Positions 35,368-41,798 of a stretch of 47,133 nucleotides of DNA are shown here, piece after piece. This DNA is from Cupriavidus sp. (GTDB lineage Bacteria > Pseudomonadota > Gammaproteobacteria > Burkholderiales > Burkholderiaceae): NCBI GenBank assembly GCA_031180665.1, contig JAPSLP010000039.1, forward strand, positions 1 through 47,133. Direction: 5' to 3'. The notes beneath the pieces are model-generated. The model did no database searches, was not told where the DNA came from, and saw only the letters and a program-made list of their open reading frames with translations. The translations under genes and the position numbers were made by a program. Numbering within the stretch: the first letter of the stretch is position 1; each line of letters opens with the position of its first letter.

Positions 35368-35413
35368 CCACCCCCTCTCCCCGACCCTCTCCCCCTGAGG
35401 GGGAGAGGGAGAA
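35368..35413. repeat. CCCTCTCCCC palindromic repeat, type b
   Basis: A CCACCCCCTCTCCCC segment precedes the palindrome CCCTCTCCCC-CTGA-GGGGGAGAGGG (35385-35409). It is nearly identical to the element at 46265-46308, including the flanking AACCACC. It lies after the phosphoribosyltransferase stop and before the convergent NAD(P)-binding gene. Confidence 0.7.
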
Positions 35414-35445
35414 CCCAGTTGGCGCGAATCGGCGCTTGTCGGTTT

Positions 35446-35488
35446 TCTCCCCTCTCCCGCTTGCGCAAGAGGTGCCGGGGGAGAGGGC
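35446..35488. repeat. CCCTCTCCC palindromic repeat, type a (imperfect)
   Basis: CCCCTCTCCCGCTTGCGCAAGAG followed by GTGCCGGGGGAGAGGG. It is related to the elements at 8154, 39992, 40118 and 46191. A type a and a type b element stand side by side here, as they do after rpiA. Confidence 0.6.
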
Positions 35489-35526
35489 AGCGCACCACCA
35501 GCCTTCAGTCCTCTCCTCAATCTCCT

Positions 35527-36147
35527 TCAATAACCCACCGTAAACCGCTCGCGCGAATGCGCGTGCCGTTCCAGCTCGTCGACCAGCGCGACGGCGAAGT
35601 CCTCCATCGAGATCCAGCTCTTGCCGTTGGCGTCGGTCAGCAGCTCGTCCTTGCCGGCGCGATAGCTGCCGGTGCGTTCGCCCGGTTCCAGCAACGCGGA
35701 CGGCGACAGGAAGGTCCAGTCCAGCTCCCTTTCCGCCTGCAATGCGTTCAGGAAGTCGCGGCCGGCGAGCGCTTCCGCCTTGTATGCCTCAGGGAACCCC
35801 GCCGTGTCGACCAGCTGTACGCCCGGCGCGACATAGAGGCTGCCCGCGCCGCCGACCACCGCCACGCGCTGCACGCCGGCTTGGCGGGCCAGCTTCAGCA
35901 GCGGCTCCGGTCCTGCCTCGGCGAAACGCACCGCGCTGACCAGTGCGTCGTGGCCGGCCAGCGCCGGCGCCAACCTGGCGATGTTGGCCGGATCGGTGAT
36001 ATCCGCGTCCAGCCGTTTCAGGCCCGGACGATCCGTCAGCGTGCCGGCACGGCGCGCGATCGCGGTCACGGTATGGCCGCGACGCAGCGCTTCGTCGGCG
36101 ATGCGGCTGCCGACGCGTCCGGTGGCACCCAGGATGGCGATTTGCAT
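35527..36147 (-). CDS. NAD(P)H-binding atypical short-chain dehydrogenase-like protein (YwnB-like)
   Basis: 206-residue Rossmann protein of the NAD(P)H-binding/NmrA-like group. The dinucleotide loop is GATGRVGSRIADEALRRGH at the N-terminus, with the Asp of the next strand in LDADITD and a VVGGAGSLYV strand. The typical SDR catalytic Tyr-x3-Lys is not obvious, so it may be a redox sensor or a flavin/NADPH-dependent reductase. It lies downstream of an Rrf2 regulator on the same strand, the arrangement of Bacillus ywnA-ywnB, and an operator-like dyad at 36193-36223 overlaps its promoter region. The start at 36147 has AAGGAG upstream. Confidence 0.88.
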   Translation of the reverse strand: MQIAILGATGRVGSRIADEALRRGHTVTAIARRAGTLTDRPGLKRLDADITDPANIARLAPALAGHDALVSAVRFAEAGPEPLLKLARQAGVQRVAVVGGAGSLYVAPGVQLVDTAGFPEAYKAEALAGRDFLNALQAERELDWTFLSPSALLEPGERTGSYRAGKDELLTDANGKSWISMEDFAVALVDELERHAHSRERFTVGY

Positions 36148-36192
36148 GGTGGAACTCCTTCACAGGTTGGCTTCAGCACGAAGCAAGACGAA

Positions 36193-36223
36193 CGCATATG
36201 AAACTATTATGGTTACATATGCG
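36193..36223 (-). promoter_or_regulatory. Putative Rrf2 operator of the NAD(P)-binding gene
   Basis: A 31-base dyad: arms CGCATATGAAAC and GTTACATATGCG around TATTATG, with 11 of 12 positions complementary. The centre read on the minus strand contains CATAAT, in the place of a -10 box. The core GAAAC-N7-GTTAC also occurs before the Rrf2 gene (36688-36704), so this is very probably the binding site of that regulator. Confidence 0.7.
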
Positions 36224-36234
36224 GACAAAAAAAT

Positions 36235-36669
36235 TCAGCGCCGCCGCGCGCGCGCCGACCGTTCGACGTCGGCCAGCATGCCGGCGATCGTGGTCCGCGC
36301 CAGGTTTTCTTCCATTGCGGCTTGCGCCCGGTCGGTGATGCGGGTCAGCGCGCCGGTGATCTCGCGTCCGACCATGCAAGCCGGATTGGGCGCGCCGGCA
36401 TGCAGCCCGATCAGGCTGTCCGACTCCACCGCGCGGAACACGTCGCGCAGCGTGATGGCGTCCGCCGGCCGCGCCAGCGAGGCGCCGCCCGCGGCGCCCA
36501 TCGCGGTCGAGACCAGGCCGGCCTGGGCCAGCACGCCGATCAGCCGGCGGATCAACGCGGGATTGGTGCCGACGCTGCCCGCGATCAGCGAGGAAGGCAG
36601 CGGCTCGTCGGCGCTGGCCAGCAAGGTCAGGATATGGACTGCGACGGCGAATCGGCTGCTGGTCGACAT
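36235..36669 (-). CDS. Rrf2-family transcriptional regulator (non-iron-sulfur type)
   Basis: 144-residue winged-helix repressor of the Rrf2 family. Pattern: SRFAVAVHILTLLAS, then the recognition region GTNPALIRRLIGVLAQAGLV and the wing GAAGGASLARPADAITL. Only one cysteine is present (Cys98, in NPACMVG). The three-cysteine cluster site of IscR/NsrR is therefore absent, and the protein resembles YwnA/HypR-like members, which sense thiol or electrophile stress. The start at 36669 is preceded by a TTGACA/TACGAT promoter carrying a copy of the dyad that also precedes the NAD(P)-binding gene. Autoregulation is inferred from that. Confidence 0.9.
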   Translation of the reverse strand: MSTSSRFAVAVHILTLLASADEPLPSSLIAGSVGTNPALIRRLIGVLAQAGLVSTAMGAAGGASLARPADAITLRDVFRAVESDSLIGLHAGAPNPACMVGREITGALTRITDRAQAAMEENLARTTIAGMLADVERSARARRR

Positions 36670-36685
36670 GGCGGGAAACGATGAA

Positions 36686-36722
36686 GTGAAACCATCGTAG
36701 TTACATATCGGCGGGCTGTCAA
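36686..36722 (-). promoter_or_regulatory. Promoter and operator of the Rrf2 gene
   Basis: On the minus strand, TTGACA (36717-36722), a 17-base spacer and TACGAT (36694-36699) form a good sigma-70 promoter. The -10 lies in the centre of a GAAAC-N7-GTTAC dyad (36688-36704), flanked by ACATAT on one side as in the other copy at 36193-36223. A repressor bound here would block its own transcription. Confidence 0.75.
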
Positions 36723-37109
36723 CCGGTGAAGGGAATTGCGGGTGGGGGACGCCGGGCGACCGAAGCCGGGCCCATGTCGTCGTCATGTCAACAGAATGCC
36801 GGAAGCGCCACTGAAGCTGATACACTGCGCCTTGATGTCGAGGCACGGCGATGACGGCCGCGCCCGGCGCAAGGGGCGGTGCAGTCGCGATCGGTTCGAC
36901 CGGTTGGTTCGAGCGGTTGCCAGCGCGCCGCAAGCAGTGAAAGATGGTCGTCGGCCGCGCAAGGTCGGCACATGGTCGGAATTCGTCGGGACGCGATCCC
37001 GGGGATCCGGGGCAACCGGCGCACACGGCGCCGAACTGGAGCGCCAATGGCCCGATCAAAGCAGAACGCGCAAGCGATCCGGATGGAAATGCAGATGCAG
37101 GCGGGAAAG
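36723..37109. other. Gene-free stretch upstream of the Rrf2 gene
   Basis: Between the Rrf2 promoter and the tRNA terminator no convincing gene is seen. Open frames here are Arg/Ser/Gly-rich, lack ribosome sites and match no family. The base composition is less extreme than in the surrounding genes. A small RNA cannot be ruled out, but no promoter-terminator pair supports one. Confidence 0.5.
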
Positions 37110-37147
37110 AAAAAACCCGCAGCGCCGGAAAGCGATGCGGGTTTTTT
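37110..37147 (-). terminator. Rho-independent terminator of tRNA-Leu
   Basis: On the minus strand, AAAAAACCCGCA ... TGCGGGTTTTTT forms a strong hairpin with a T-run, starting 4 bases after the CCA end of the tRNA gene. The tRNA is therefore a single-gene transcript. Confidence 0.85.
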
Positions 37148-37151
37148 GATC

Positions 37152-37238
37152 TGGTGCCCAGGAGAGGACTCGAACCTCCACAGTGTTGCCACCGCTAGGA
37201 CCTGAACCTAGTGCGTCTACCAATTCCGCCACCTGGGC
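37152..37238 (-). tRNA. tRNA-Leu (anticodon CAG)
   Basis: 87-base class II tRNA on the minus strand. The acceptor stem GCCCAGG pairs with CCTGGGC, followed by an encoded CCA (37152-37154). The D-arm contains AATTGGTAGAC, the anticodon loop is TTCAGGT with CAG, and a long variable arm (GCGGTGGCAACACTGT) marks a leucine tRNA. The T-arm is GAGGTTCGAGTCCTC. It reads CUG, the major leucine codon in this GC-rich genome. Confidence 0.97.
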
Positions 37239-37263
37239 AGGTGTCGAAACAACCGAAGCGCTC

Positions 37264-37291
37264 ATTATAGCGACGACAATCGATTTGTCAA
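37264..37291 (-). promoter_or_regulatory. Consensus promoter of tRNA-Leu
   Basis: On the minus strand, TTGACA (37286-37291), a 16-base spacer and TATAAT (37264-37269), both hexamers matching the sigma-70 consensus exactly. The -10 is 25 bases before the tRNA 5' end. It is divergent from rnr, whose start codon lies only 17 bases beyond the -35. Confidence 0.9.
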
Positions 37292-37308
37292 ATCCTCTTT
37301 AGAAGAAA

Positions 37309-39945
37309 TTGAATCAGAACAACTATCCGATCCCGAGTCGGGAAGAAATCCTCGGCGTCCTGCGTACCTCCAGTTCGCCACTGTCGGCCGGCGATATTGC
37401 CAAGGCCCTCGCCGTCACGCGCAAGGAGCATGACGGCTTCCAGAAACGGCTGGCCGCGATGGAACGCGACGGCCAGATCGAACTGAATCGCAAGGGCCGC
37501 TACGAGCTGGCGCACCAGCCCAATTTCGTGGTCGGCCGCGTGCAGGGCCACCGTGACGGCTTCGGCTTCCTGATCCGCGACGACGGCGAGGACGATATCT
37601 TCCTGCCCGAGCGCGAGCTGCAGAAGGCGATGCACAACGATCGCGCCCAGGTGCGCGTGATCGGCTACGACCGCCGCGGCCGTCCCGAAGGGCAGATCGT
37701 CGAGATCGTCGAGCGGGCCAACCGTTTCGTCATCGGCCGCCTGCTCAGCGAGGGCGGCGTGCTGGTGGTGGCGCCCGAGGACAAGCGCATCAGCCAGGAC
37801 ATCCTGATCCCGCCGCGCGCGCAGGGCAAGGCCAAGGTCGGCCAGGTCGTCAGCGTCGAGATCGTCGAATATCCGGATCGCTATGTGCAGCCGGTCGGCC
37901 GCGTGGTCGAGGTGCTGGGCGAGATCGACGACCCCGGCATGGAGATCGAGATCGCCGTGCGCAAGTACGGCGTGCCGCATGCCTTCTCGCCGGCCGCCGC
38001 CAAGGAGGCCGAGGCGCTGCCCGACGAAGTGCGCGAGGCCGACCTCGAGCACCGCATCGATCTGCGCGACGTGCCGCTGGTGACGATCGACGGCGAGGAC
38101 GCGCGCGACTTCGACGACGCGGTCTACTGCGAGCCGGTCAAGATCGGCCGCGCCAAGGGCTGGCGCCTGATCGTCGCGATCGCCGACGTGTCGCACTACG
38201 TGCGTCCCGGCACGCCGCTGGACGCCGATGCCCTCGACCGCGCCACCTCGGTCTACTTCCCGCGCCGCGTGATTCCGATGCTCCCGGAGAAGCTCTCGAA
38301 TGGGCTGTGCTCGCTGAACCCGCTGGTCGACCGGCTGTGCATGGTCTGCGACGCGGTGGTCACCGCCAAGGGCGAGCTGAAGGCCTACCAGTTCTATCCC
38401 GCCGTGATGCATTCGGCCGCGCGCCTGACCTACAACGAGGTCTGGTCGGTATTGTCGAACACCAAGGGTCCGGAGGCACACAAGCGCGCGGAACTGGTGC
38501 CGCATCTGCAGAACCTGTACGAGCTGTACCAGGTCCTGCTCAAGGCGCGCCGCGAGCGCGGAGCGATCGACTTCGATACCACCGAGACCTATATCGTCTG
38601 CAATGCGCAGGGCAAGATCGAGCAGATCCTGCCGCGCACGCGCAACGACGCGCACCGGCTGATCGAGGAATGCATGCTGACCGCCAACGTCTGCGCGGCC
38701 GACTTCCTCGAGCGCTTCAAGCACCCGGCGCTGTACCGCGTGCATGCCGGCCCGAGCGAGGAAAAGCTCAAGGCGCTGCGCGAGTTCCTGAAGACCTCGG
38801 GCCTGTCGCTGGGCGGCGGCGACAAGCCGCAGGCCTCGGACTACGCCGAGGTCATGGACAAGATCAAGGTGCGTCCCGACGCTCCGCTGCTGCAGACCAT
38901 GCTGCTGCGCTCGATGCAGCAGGCGGTCTACAGTCCGGACAACATCGGCCACTTCGGCCTGTCCTACGAGGCCTACGCCCACTTCACCAGCCCGATCCGG
39001 CGCTATCCGGACCTGCTGGTGCACCGGGCCATCAAGGCGGTGCTGGCGCATACCAAGTACCAGCCGGCCTTCGCGGCGGGCACCGCGCTCAATACCGCGA
39101 TCTCGCCGAAGGCGCGGCGCATGCAGGCCAAGGACGAGGCCGCGCGGGCCGAGAAGATGGCCGGCCGGGCGCGCCGCAACGAAGCGGTGTGGGACGAGCT
39201 CGGGCTGCACTGCTCGGCCAACGAGCGGCGCGCCGACGAGGCCTCGCGCGATGTCGAGGCCTGGCTCAAGTGCTATTTCATGCGCGACAAGCTGGGCAAC
39301 GAGTTCGCCGGCACCGTCAGCGCGGTGACCTCGTTCGGCATCTTCGTCCAGCTCGACGAGCTGTATGTCGAAGGGCTGGTCCATGTGACCGAACTGGGCA
39401 GCGACTACTTCGAGTACGACGAGGCGCGCAACGAACTGCGCGGCCAGCGCACCGGCATCCGCTACCGGTTGACCGACCGCGTGCGCGTGCAGGTCTCGCG
39501 CGTCGACCTCGACGCCCGCAAGATCGATTTCCGGCTGGTGCAGGAGCCGTCGGCCAAGAGCCTGCGCGCGCGCCCGACCACCGAGCCGGCGCCGCATGTG
39601 CCCGCCGCGCACGCGCTGCCGGCGCGCAAGAAGGGCCGCCAGCTGGCCGCGCTGTTGGGGGGCACCTCCAAGCCGGAGGAGTCGTTCGACGAAACGCTCG
39701 ATCGCGTGTTCGAGGAGCAGCCGGTGTTCGAGGCGGTGATCACGCCGATCACGACCCGGCCCGAGGGAGGCGGCGCCGGCAAGCCGTCCAAGCGGGCGGC
39801 CAAGCCCAAGCCGGCCGGCGTCGGCAAGGCGGGCGGCAGGGCGAGCGGCAAGACCGCGGCGAAGTCGACCGCCAAGCGGACCGGCAAGACCGCCGGCAAG
39901 ACGGCCCACAAGACCGCGTCGAAGAAGTCCACGCGGACGCGGTAA
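37309..39945 (+). CDS. rnr: Ribonuclease R
   Basis: 878-residue processive 3'-5' exoribonuclease of the RNase II family, able to degrade structured RNA. Domains are an N-terminal winged helix (PSREEILGVLRTSSSPLSAGDIAKAL), cold-shock RNA-binding domains, the RNB catalytic domain with the metal aspartates in DGEDARDFDDAVYCE (about 261-275) and HFTSPIRRYPDLLVHR, and an S1 domain (EFAGTVSAVTSFGIFVQLDELYVEG). The C-terminal tail from about 800 is Lys/Ala/Thr-rich, as in RNases R that bind tmRNA or ribosomes. The start is probably TTG at 37309, with AGAAG just upstream. No in-frame ATG precedes the conserved domain. Confidence 0.95.
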   Translation: MNQNNYPIPSREEILGVLRTSSSPLSAGDIAKALAVTRKEHDGFQKRLAAMERDGQIELNRKGRYELAHQPNFVVGRVQGHRDGFGFLIRDDGEDDIFLPERELQKAMHNDRAQVRVIGYDRRGRPEGQIVEIVERANRFVIGRLLSEGGVLVVAPEDKRISQDILIPPRAQGKAKVGQVVSVEIVEYPDRYVQPVGRVVEVLGEIDDPGMEIEIAVRKYGVPHAFSPAAAKEAEALPDEVREADLEHRIDLRDVPLVTIDGEDARDFDDAVYCEPVKIGRAKGWRLIVAIADVSHYVRPGTPLDADALDRATSVYFPRRVIPMLPEKLSNGLCSLNPLVDRLCMVCDAVVTAKGELKAYQFYPAVMHSAARLTYNEVWSVLSNTKGPEAHKRAELVPHLQNLYELYQVLLKARRERGAIDFDTTETYIVCNAQGKIEQILPRTRNDAHRLIEECMLTANVCAADFLERFKHPALYRVHAGPSEEKLKALREFLKTSGLSLGGGDKPQASDYAEVMDKIKVRPDAPLLQTMLLRSMQQAVYSPDNIGHFGLSYEAYAHFTSPIRRYPDLLVHRAIKAVLAHTKYQPAFAAGTALNTAISPKARRMQAKDEAARAEKMAGRARRNEAVWDELGLHCSANERRADEASRDVEAWLKCYFMRDKLGNEFAGTVSAVTSFGIFVQLDELYVEGLVHVTELGSDYFEYDEARNELRGQRTGIRYRLTDRVRVQVSRVDLDARKIDFRLVQEPSAKSLRARPTTEPAPHVPAAHALPARKKGRQLAALLGGTSKPEESFDETLDRVFEEQPVFEAVITPITTRPEGGGAGKPSKRAAKPKPAGVGKAGGRASGKTAAKSTAKRTGKTAGKTAHKTASKKSTRTR

Positions 39946-39991
39946 GCCAGGGCGGCGGTGGCAGATTGACCGCTGCTGCCCTCTCCCCCGG

Positions 39992-40017
39992 CCCCTCTCC
40001 CGCAAGCGGGAGAGGGG
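39992..40017. repeat. CCCTCTCCC palindromic repeat, type a, after rnr
   Basis: CCCCTCTCCCGC-AA-GCGGGAGAGGGG, a perfect inverted repeat 46 bases after the rnr stop, preceded by a CCCTCTCCCCC half element. It may work as a transcript-stabilising or terminating hairpin. Confidence 0.7.
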
Positions 40018-40117
40018 AGCAAAACGGCCCGCCATCAGCGACTGCGCCTCATGCGAATGCCGTGGGCGTTTCCATCAGGTGACGCCCCGCATGGCCCCGG
40101 TGCATGCAGACCTCGGT

Positions 40118-40155
40118 CCCCTCTCCCGCTCGCGGGACAGGGGTGGGGGAGAGGG
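40118..40155. repeat. CCCTCTCCC palindromic repeat, type a, before rlmB
   Basis: CCCCTCTCCCGC-TC-GCGGGACAGGGG with one mismatch, followed by a GGGGGAGAGGG half element. Together with the copy at 39992 it fills most of the 237-base gap between rnr and rlmB. Confidence 0.65.
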
Positions 40156-40165
40156 CAACCCCGGA

Positions 40166-40182
40166 CGGGTACAATCCCGCCC
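40166..40182 (+). promoter_or_regulatory. Promoter -10 box directly before rlmB (possible leaderless mRNA)
   Basis: CGGGTACAATC at 40166-40176, with TACAAT at 40170-40175, ends 7 bases before the rlmB ATG at 40183. No Shine-Dalgarno lies in between, so transcription should start at the initiation codon. It matches the surE arrangement exactly. Confidence 0.5.
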
Positions 40183-40929
40183 ATGGCCAAACAAAAACTT
40201 CTGATCGGCTTTCACGCCGTCACCGCGCGCCTGCGCCAGGACGCGGCAGGCGTGTCCGACGTCTATATCGAGTCCGCCCGGCGCGATCGCCGCATGCAGG
40301 ACTTCATCCGCCTCGCCGAGGGACTCGGCGTGCGTCTGCACCCGGTCGATGCCGAGCGTCTGCGCGGCATGGCAGGCACCGATCGCCACCAGGGCGTGGT
40401 CGCCCGCGCCGAGGACGTATCGCTGGCGCTCAATCTCGACGAACTGCTCGACGGCATCGAAGGCACGCCGCTGCTGCTGGTGCTCGACGGCGTCACCGAT
40501 CCGCACAATCTCGGCGCCTGCCTGCGCGTGGCCGACGGCGCCGGCGCCCATGCGGTGATCGCGCCCAAGGACCGCAGCGTCGGCCTGAACGCGACCGTCG
40601 CCAAGGTGGCCAGCGGCGCGGCCGAGACCGTGCCCTATATCACCGTGACCAATCTGGCCCGGACCCTGCGCGAACTGCAGGAGCGCGGCATCTGGGTGGT
40701 CGGCACCGCCGACGGCGCCGAGCGCACCGTCTACGACATCGAGCTCAAGGGCCCGACCGCACTGGTGATGGGAGCGGAAGGCGAGGGCATGCGCCGGCTG
40801 ACCCGCGAGACCTGCGACGAACTGGTGTCGATTCCGATGGCCGGCGGCGTCGAGAGCCTGAACGTATCGGTCGCCAGCGGCGTCTGCCTGTACGAAGCGG
40901 TGCGCCAGCGCCGCACGGTGGCGCGTTGA
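40183..40929 (+). CDS. rlmB: 23S rRNA (guanosine-2251-2'-O)-methyltransferase RlmB
   Basis: 248-residue SpoU-family methyltransferase with a trefoil-knot SAM site. It has an N-terminal substrate-binding domain (LLIGFHAVTARL) and the SpoU motifs LDGVTDPHNLGACLRVADGAG, VMGAEGEGMRRLTRE and IPMAGGVESLNVSVASGVCLYE. The length matches the bacterial norm with the ATG at 40183. That ATG lies immediately after a TACAAT promoter box and has no ribosome site. The rnr-rlmB order is widely conserved. The sirtuin gene starts 26 bases after its stop. Confidence 0.96.
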   Translation: MAKQKLLIGFHAVTARLRQDAAGVSDVYIESARRDRRMQDFIRLAEGLGVRLHPVDAERLRGMAGTDRHQGVVARAEDVSLALNLDELLDGIEGTPLLLVLDGVTDPHNLGACLRVADGAGAHAVIAPKDRSVGLNATVAKVASGAAETVPYITVTNLARTLRELQERGIWVVGTADGAERTVYDIELKGPTALVMGAEGEGMRRLTRETCDELVSIPMAGGVESLNVSVASGVCLYEAVRQRRTVAR

Positions 40930-40955
40930 GCGGACGGTTCAATGAAGGGGGCGCG

Positions 40956-41708
40956 ATGCTGATCGATGCCGCCCACCTGGCCGAAGCACGGCGACGCATC
41001 GCGGCGGCCAGCGACATCCTGGTGCTGACCGGGGCCGGCATCTCGGCCGAGTCGGGCGTGCCGACCTTCCGCGATGCGCTGACGGGCCTGTGGGCGCGCT
41101 TCGATCCCGAGGAATTGGCGACCGAGGACGCCTACCGCCGCCAGCCCGGACTGGTCTGGGACTGGTACGAGCATCGCCGCACGCTGGTCGCGGCGGCGCA
41201 GCCCAATCCCGCCCATCATGCGATCGTCGCGCTGGCCGCGCAAAAGAAGGTGACCCTGGTCACGCAGAACGTCGACGGGCTGCACCAGCGCGCCGGCAGC
41301 ACCGACGTGATCGAGCTGCACGGCAACCTGTTCGCCAACAAATGGCTCGACGGCTGCGGCCGCTGCGAGGCCGCGCCGGACGACGGCCGCAGCCCGCCGC
41401 GCTGCATCCATTGCGGCGCGCTGATGCGGCCCGGCGTAGTGTGGTTCGGCGAGGACCTGCCGCGGGTGGCGCGCTATCGCGCCGAGCATGCGGCGCAAAC
41501 CTGCGATCTGTGCCTGGTGGTGGGCACCTCCGGCATGGTCTATCCGGCCGCCGGTCTGCCGGGCGTGGCGAAGGACCATGGCGCCGGCGTGATCGTCGTC
41601 AATCCGCAGCCGTCGGCGCTCGATGCGACCGCGGACCTGGTGCTGCGGGCGCCCGCCGGCCAATGCCTGCCGATGCTGTGGCCGCCCTGCGCGGCAGCGC
41701 CGGCCTGA
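40956..41708 (+). CDS. cobB: NAD-dependent protein deacylase, class III sirtuin (CobB/SIRT5-like)
   Basis: 250-residue sirtuin that removes acyl groups from lysines using NAD. NAD-binding GAGISAESGVPTFRD is at about 26-40, TQNVDGLHQRAGS follows, and the catalytic His122 is in IELHGNL. A Cys4 zinc site is formed by Cys134, Cys137, Cys150 and Cys153, and the end contains VVGTSGMVYPAA. Tyr71 and Arg74 in WYEHRR form the Tyr-x2-Arg pair that in CobB and SIRT5 binds the carboxylate of succinyl- or malonyl-lysine, so desuccinylase/demalonylase activity is likely. Start ATG 40956 with GAAGGGGG upstream. It is probably cotranscribed with rlmB. Confidence 0.9.
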   Translation: MLIDAAHLAEARRRIAAASDILVLTGAGISAESGVPTFRDALTGLWARFDPEELATEDAYRRQPGLVWDWYEHRRTLVAAAQPNPAHHAIVALAAQKKVTLVTQNVDGLHQRAGSTDVIELHGNLFANKWLDGCGRCEAAPDDGRSPPRCIHCGALMRPGVVWFGEDLPRVARYRAEHAAQTCDLCLVVGTSGMVYPAAGLPGVAKDHGAGVIVVNPQPSALDATADLVLRAPAGQCLPMLWPPCAAAPA

Positions 41709-41736
41709 AACCGCTTTCGCGATTCGTCGAGTAACA

Positions 41737-41755
41737 CGCCGCGGGCGCCGCGGCG
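41737..41755. terminator. Convergent palindrome between sirtuin gene and unknown gene
   Basis: CGCCGCGG-GCG-CCGCGGCG, a perfect 8-base-pair stem with no T-run, lies between the stops of the convergent sirtuin and F-box-like genes. It could end either transcript. Confidence 0.4.
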
Positions 41756-41798
41756 CTTGATCGTTGGCCGTCAGGCCTGCGGTCGTCCGGTTCCTGGC

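Noticed and set aside
35368..35488. Repeated CCCTCTCCC units considered as a CRISPR array
   Set aside because: The units are palindromic, irregularly spaced and not separated by unique spacers of constant length, and no cas genes are present.
36736..37205. Short open frames upstream of tRNA-Leu, some running into the tRNA gene
   Set aside because: They are Arg/Ser-rich, have no ribosome site or family similarity, and overlap a tRNA terminator and the tRNA itself.
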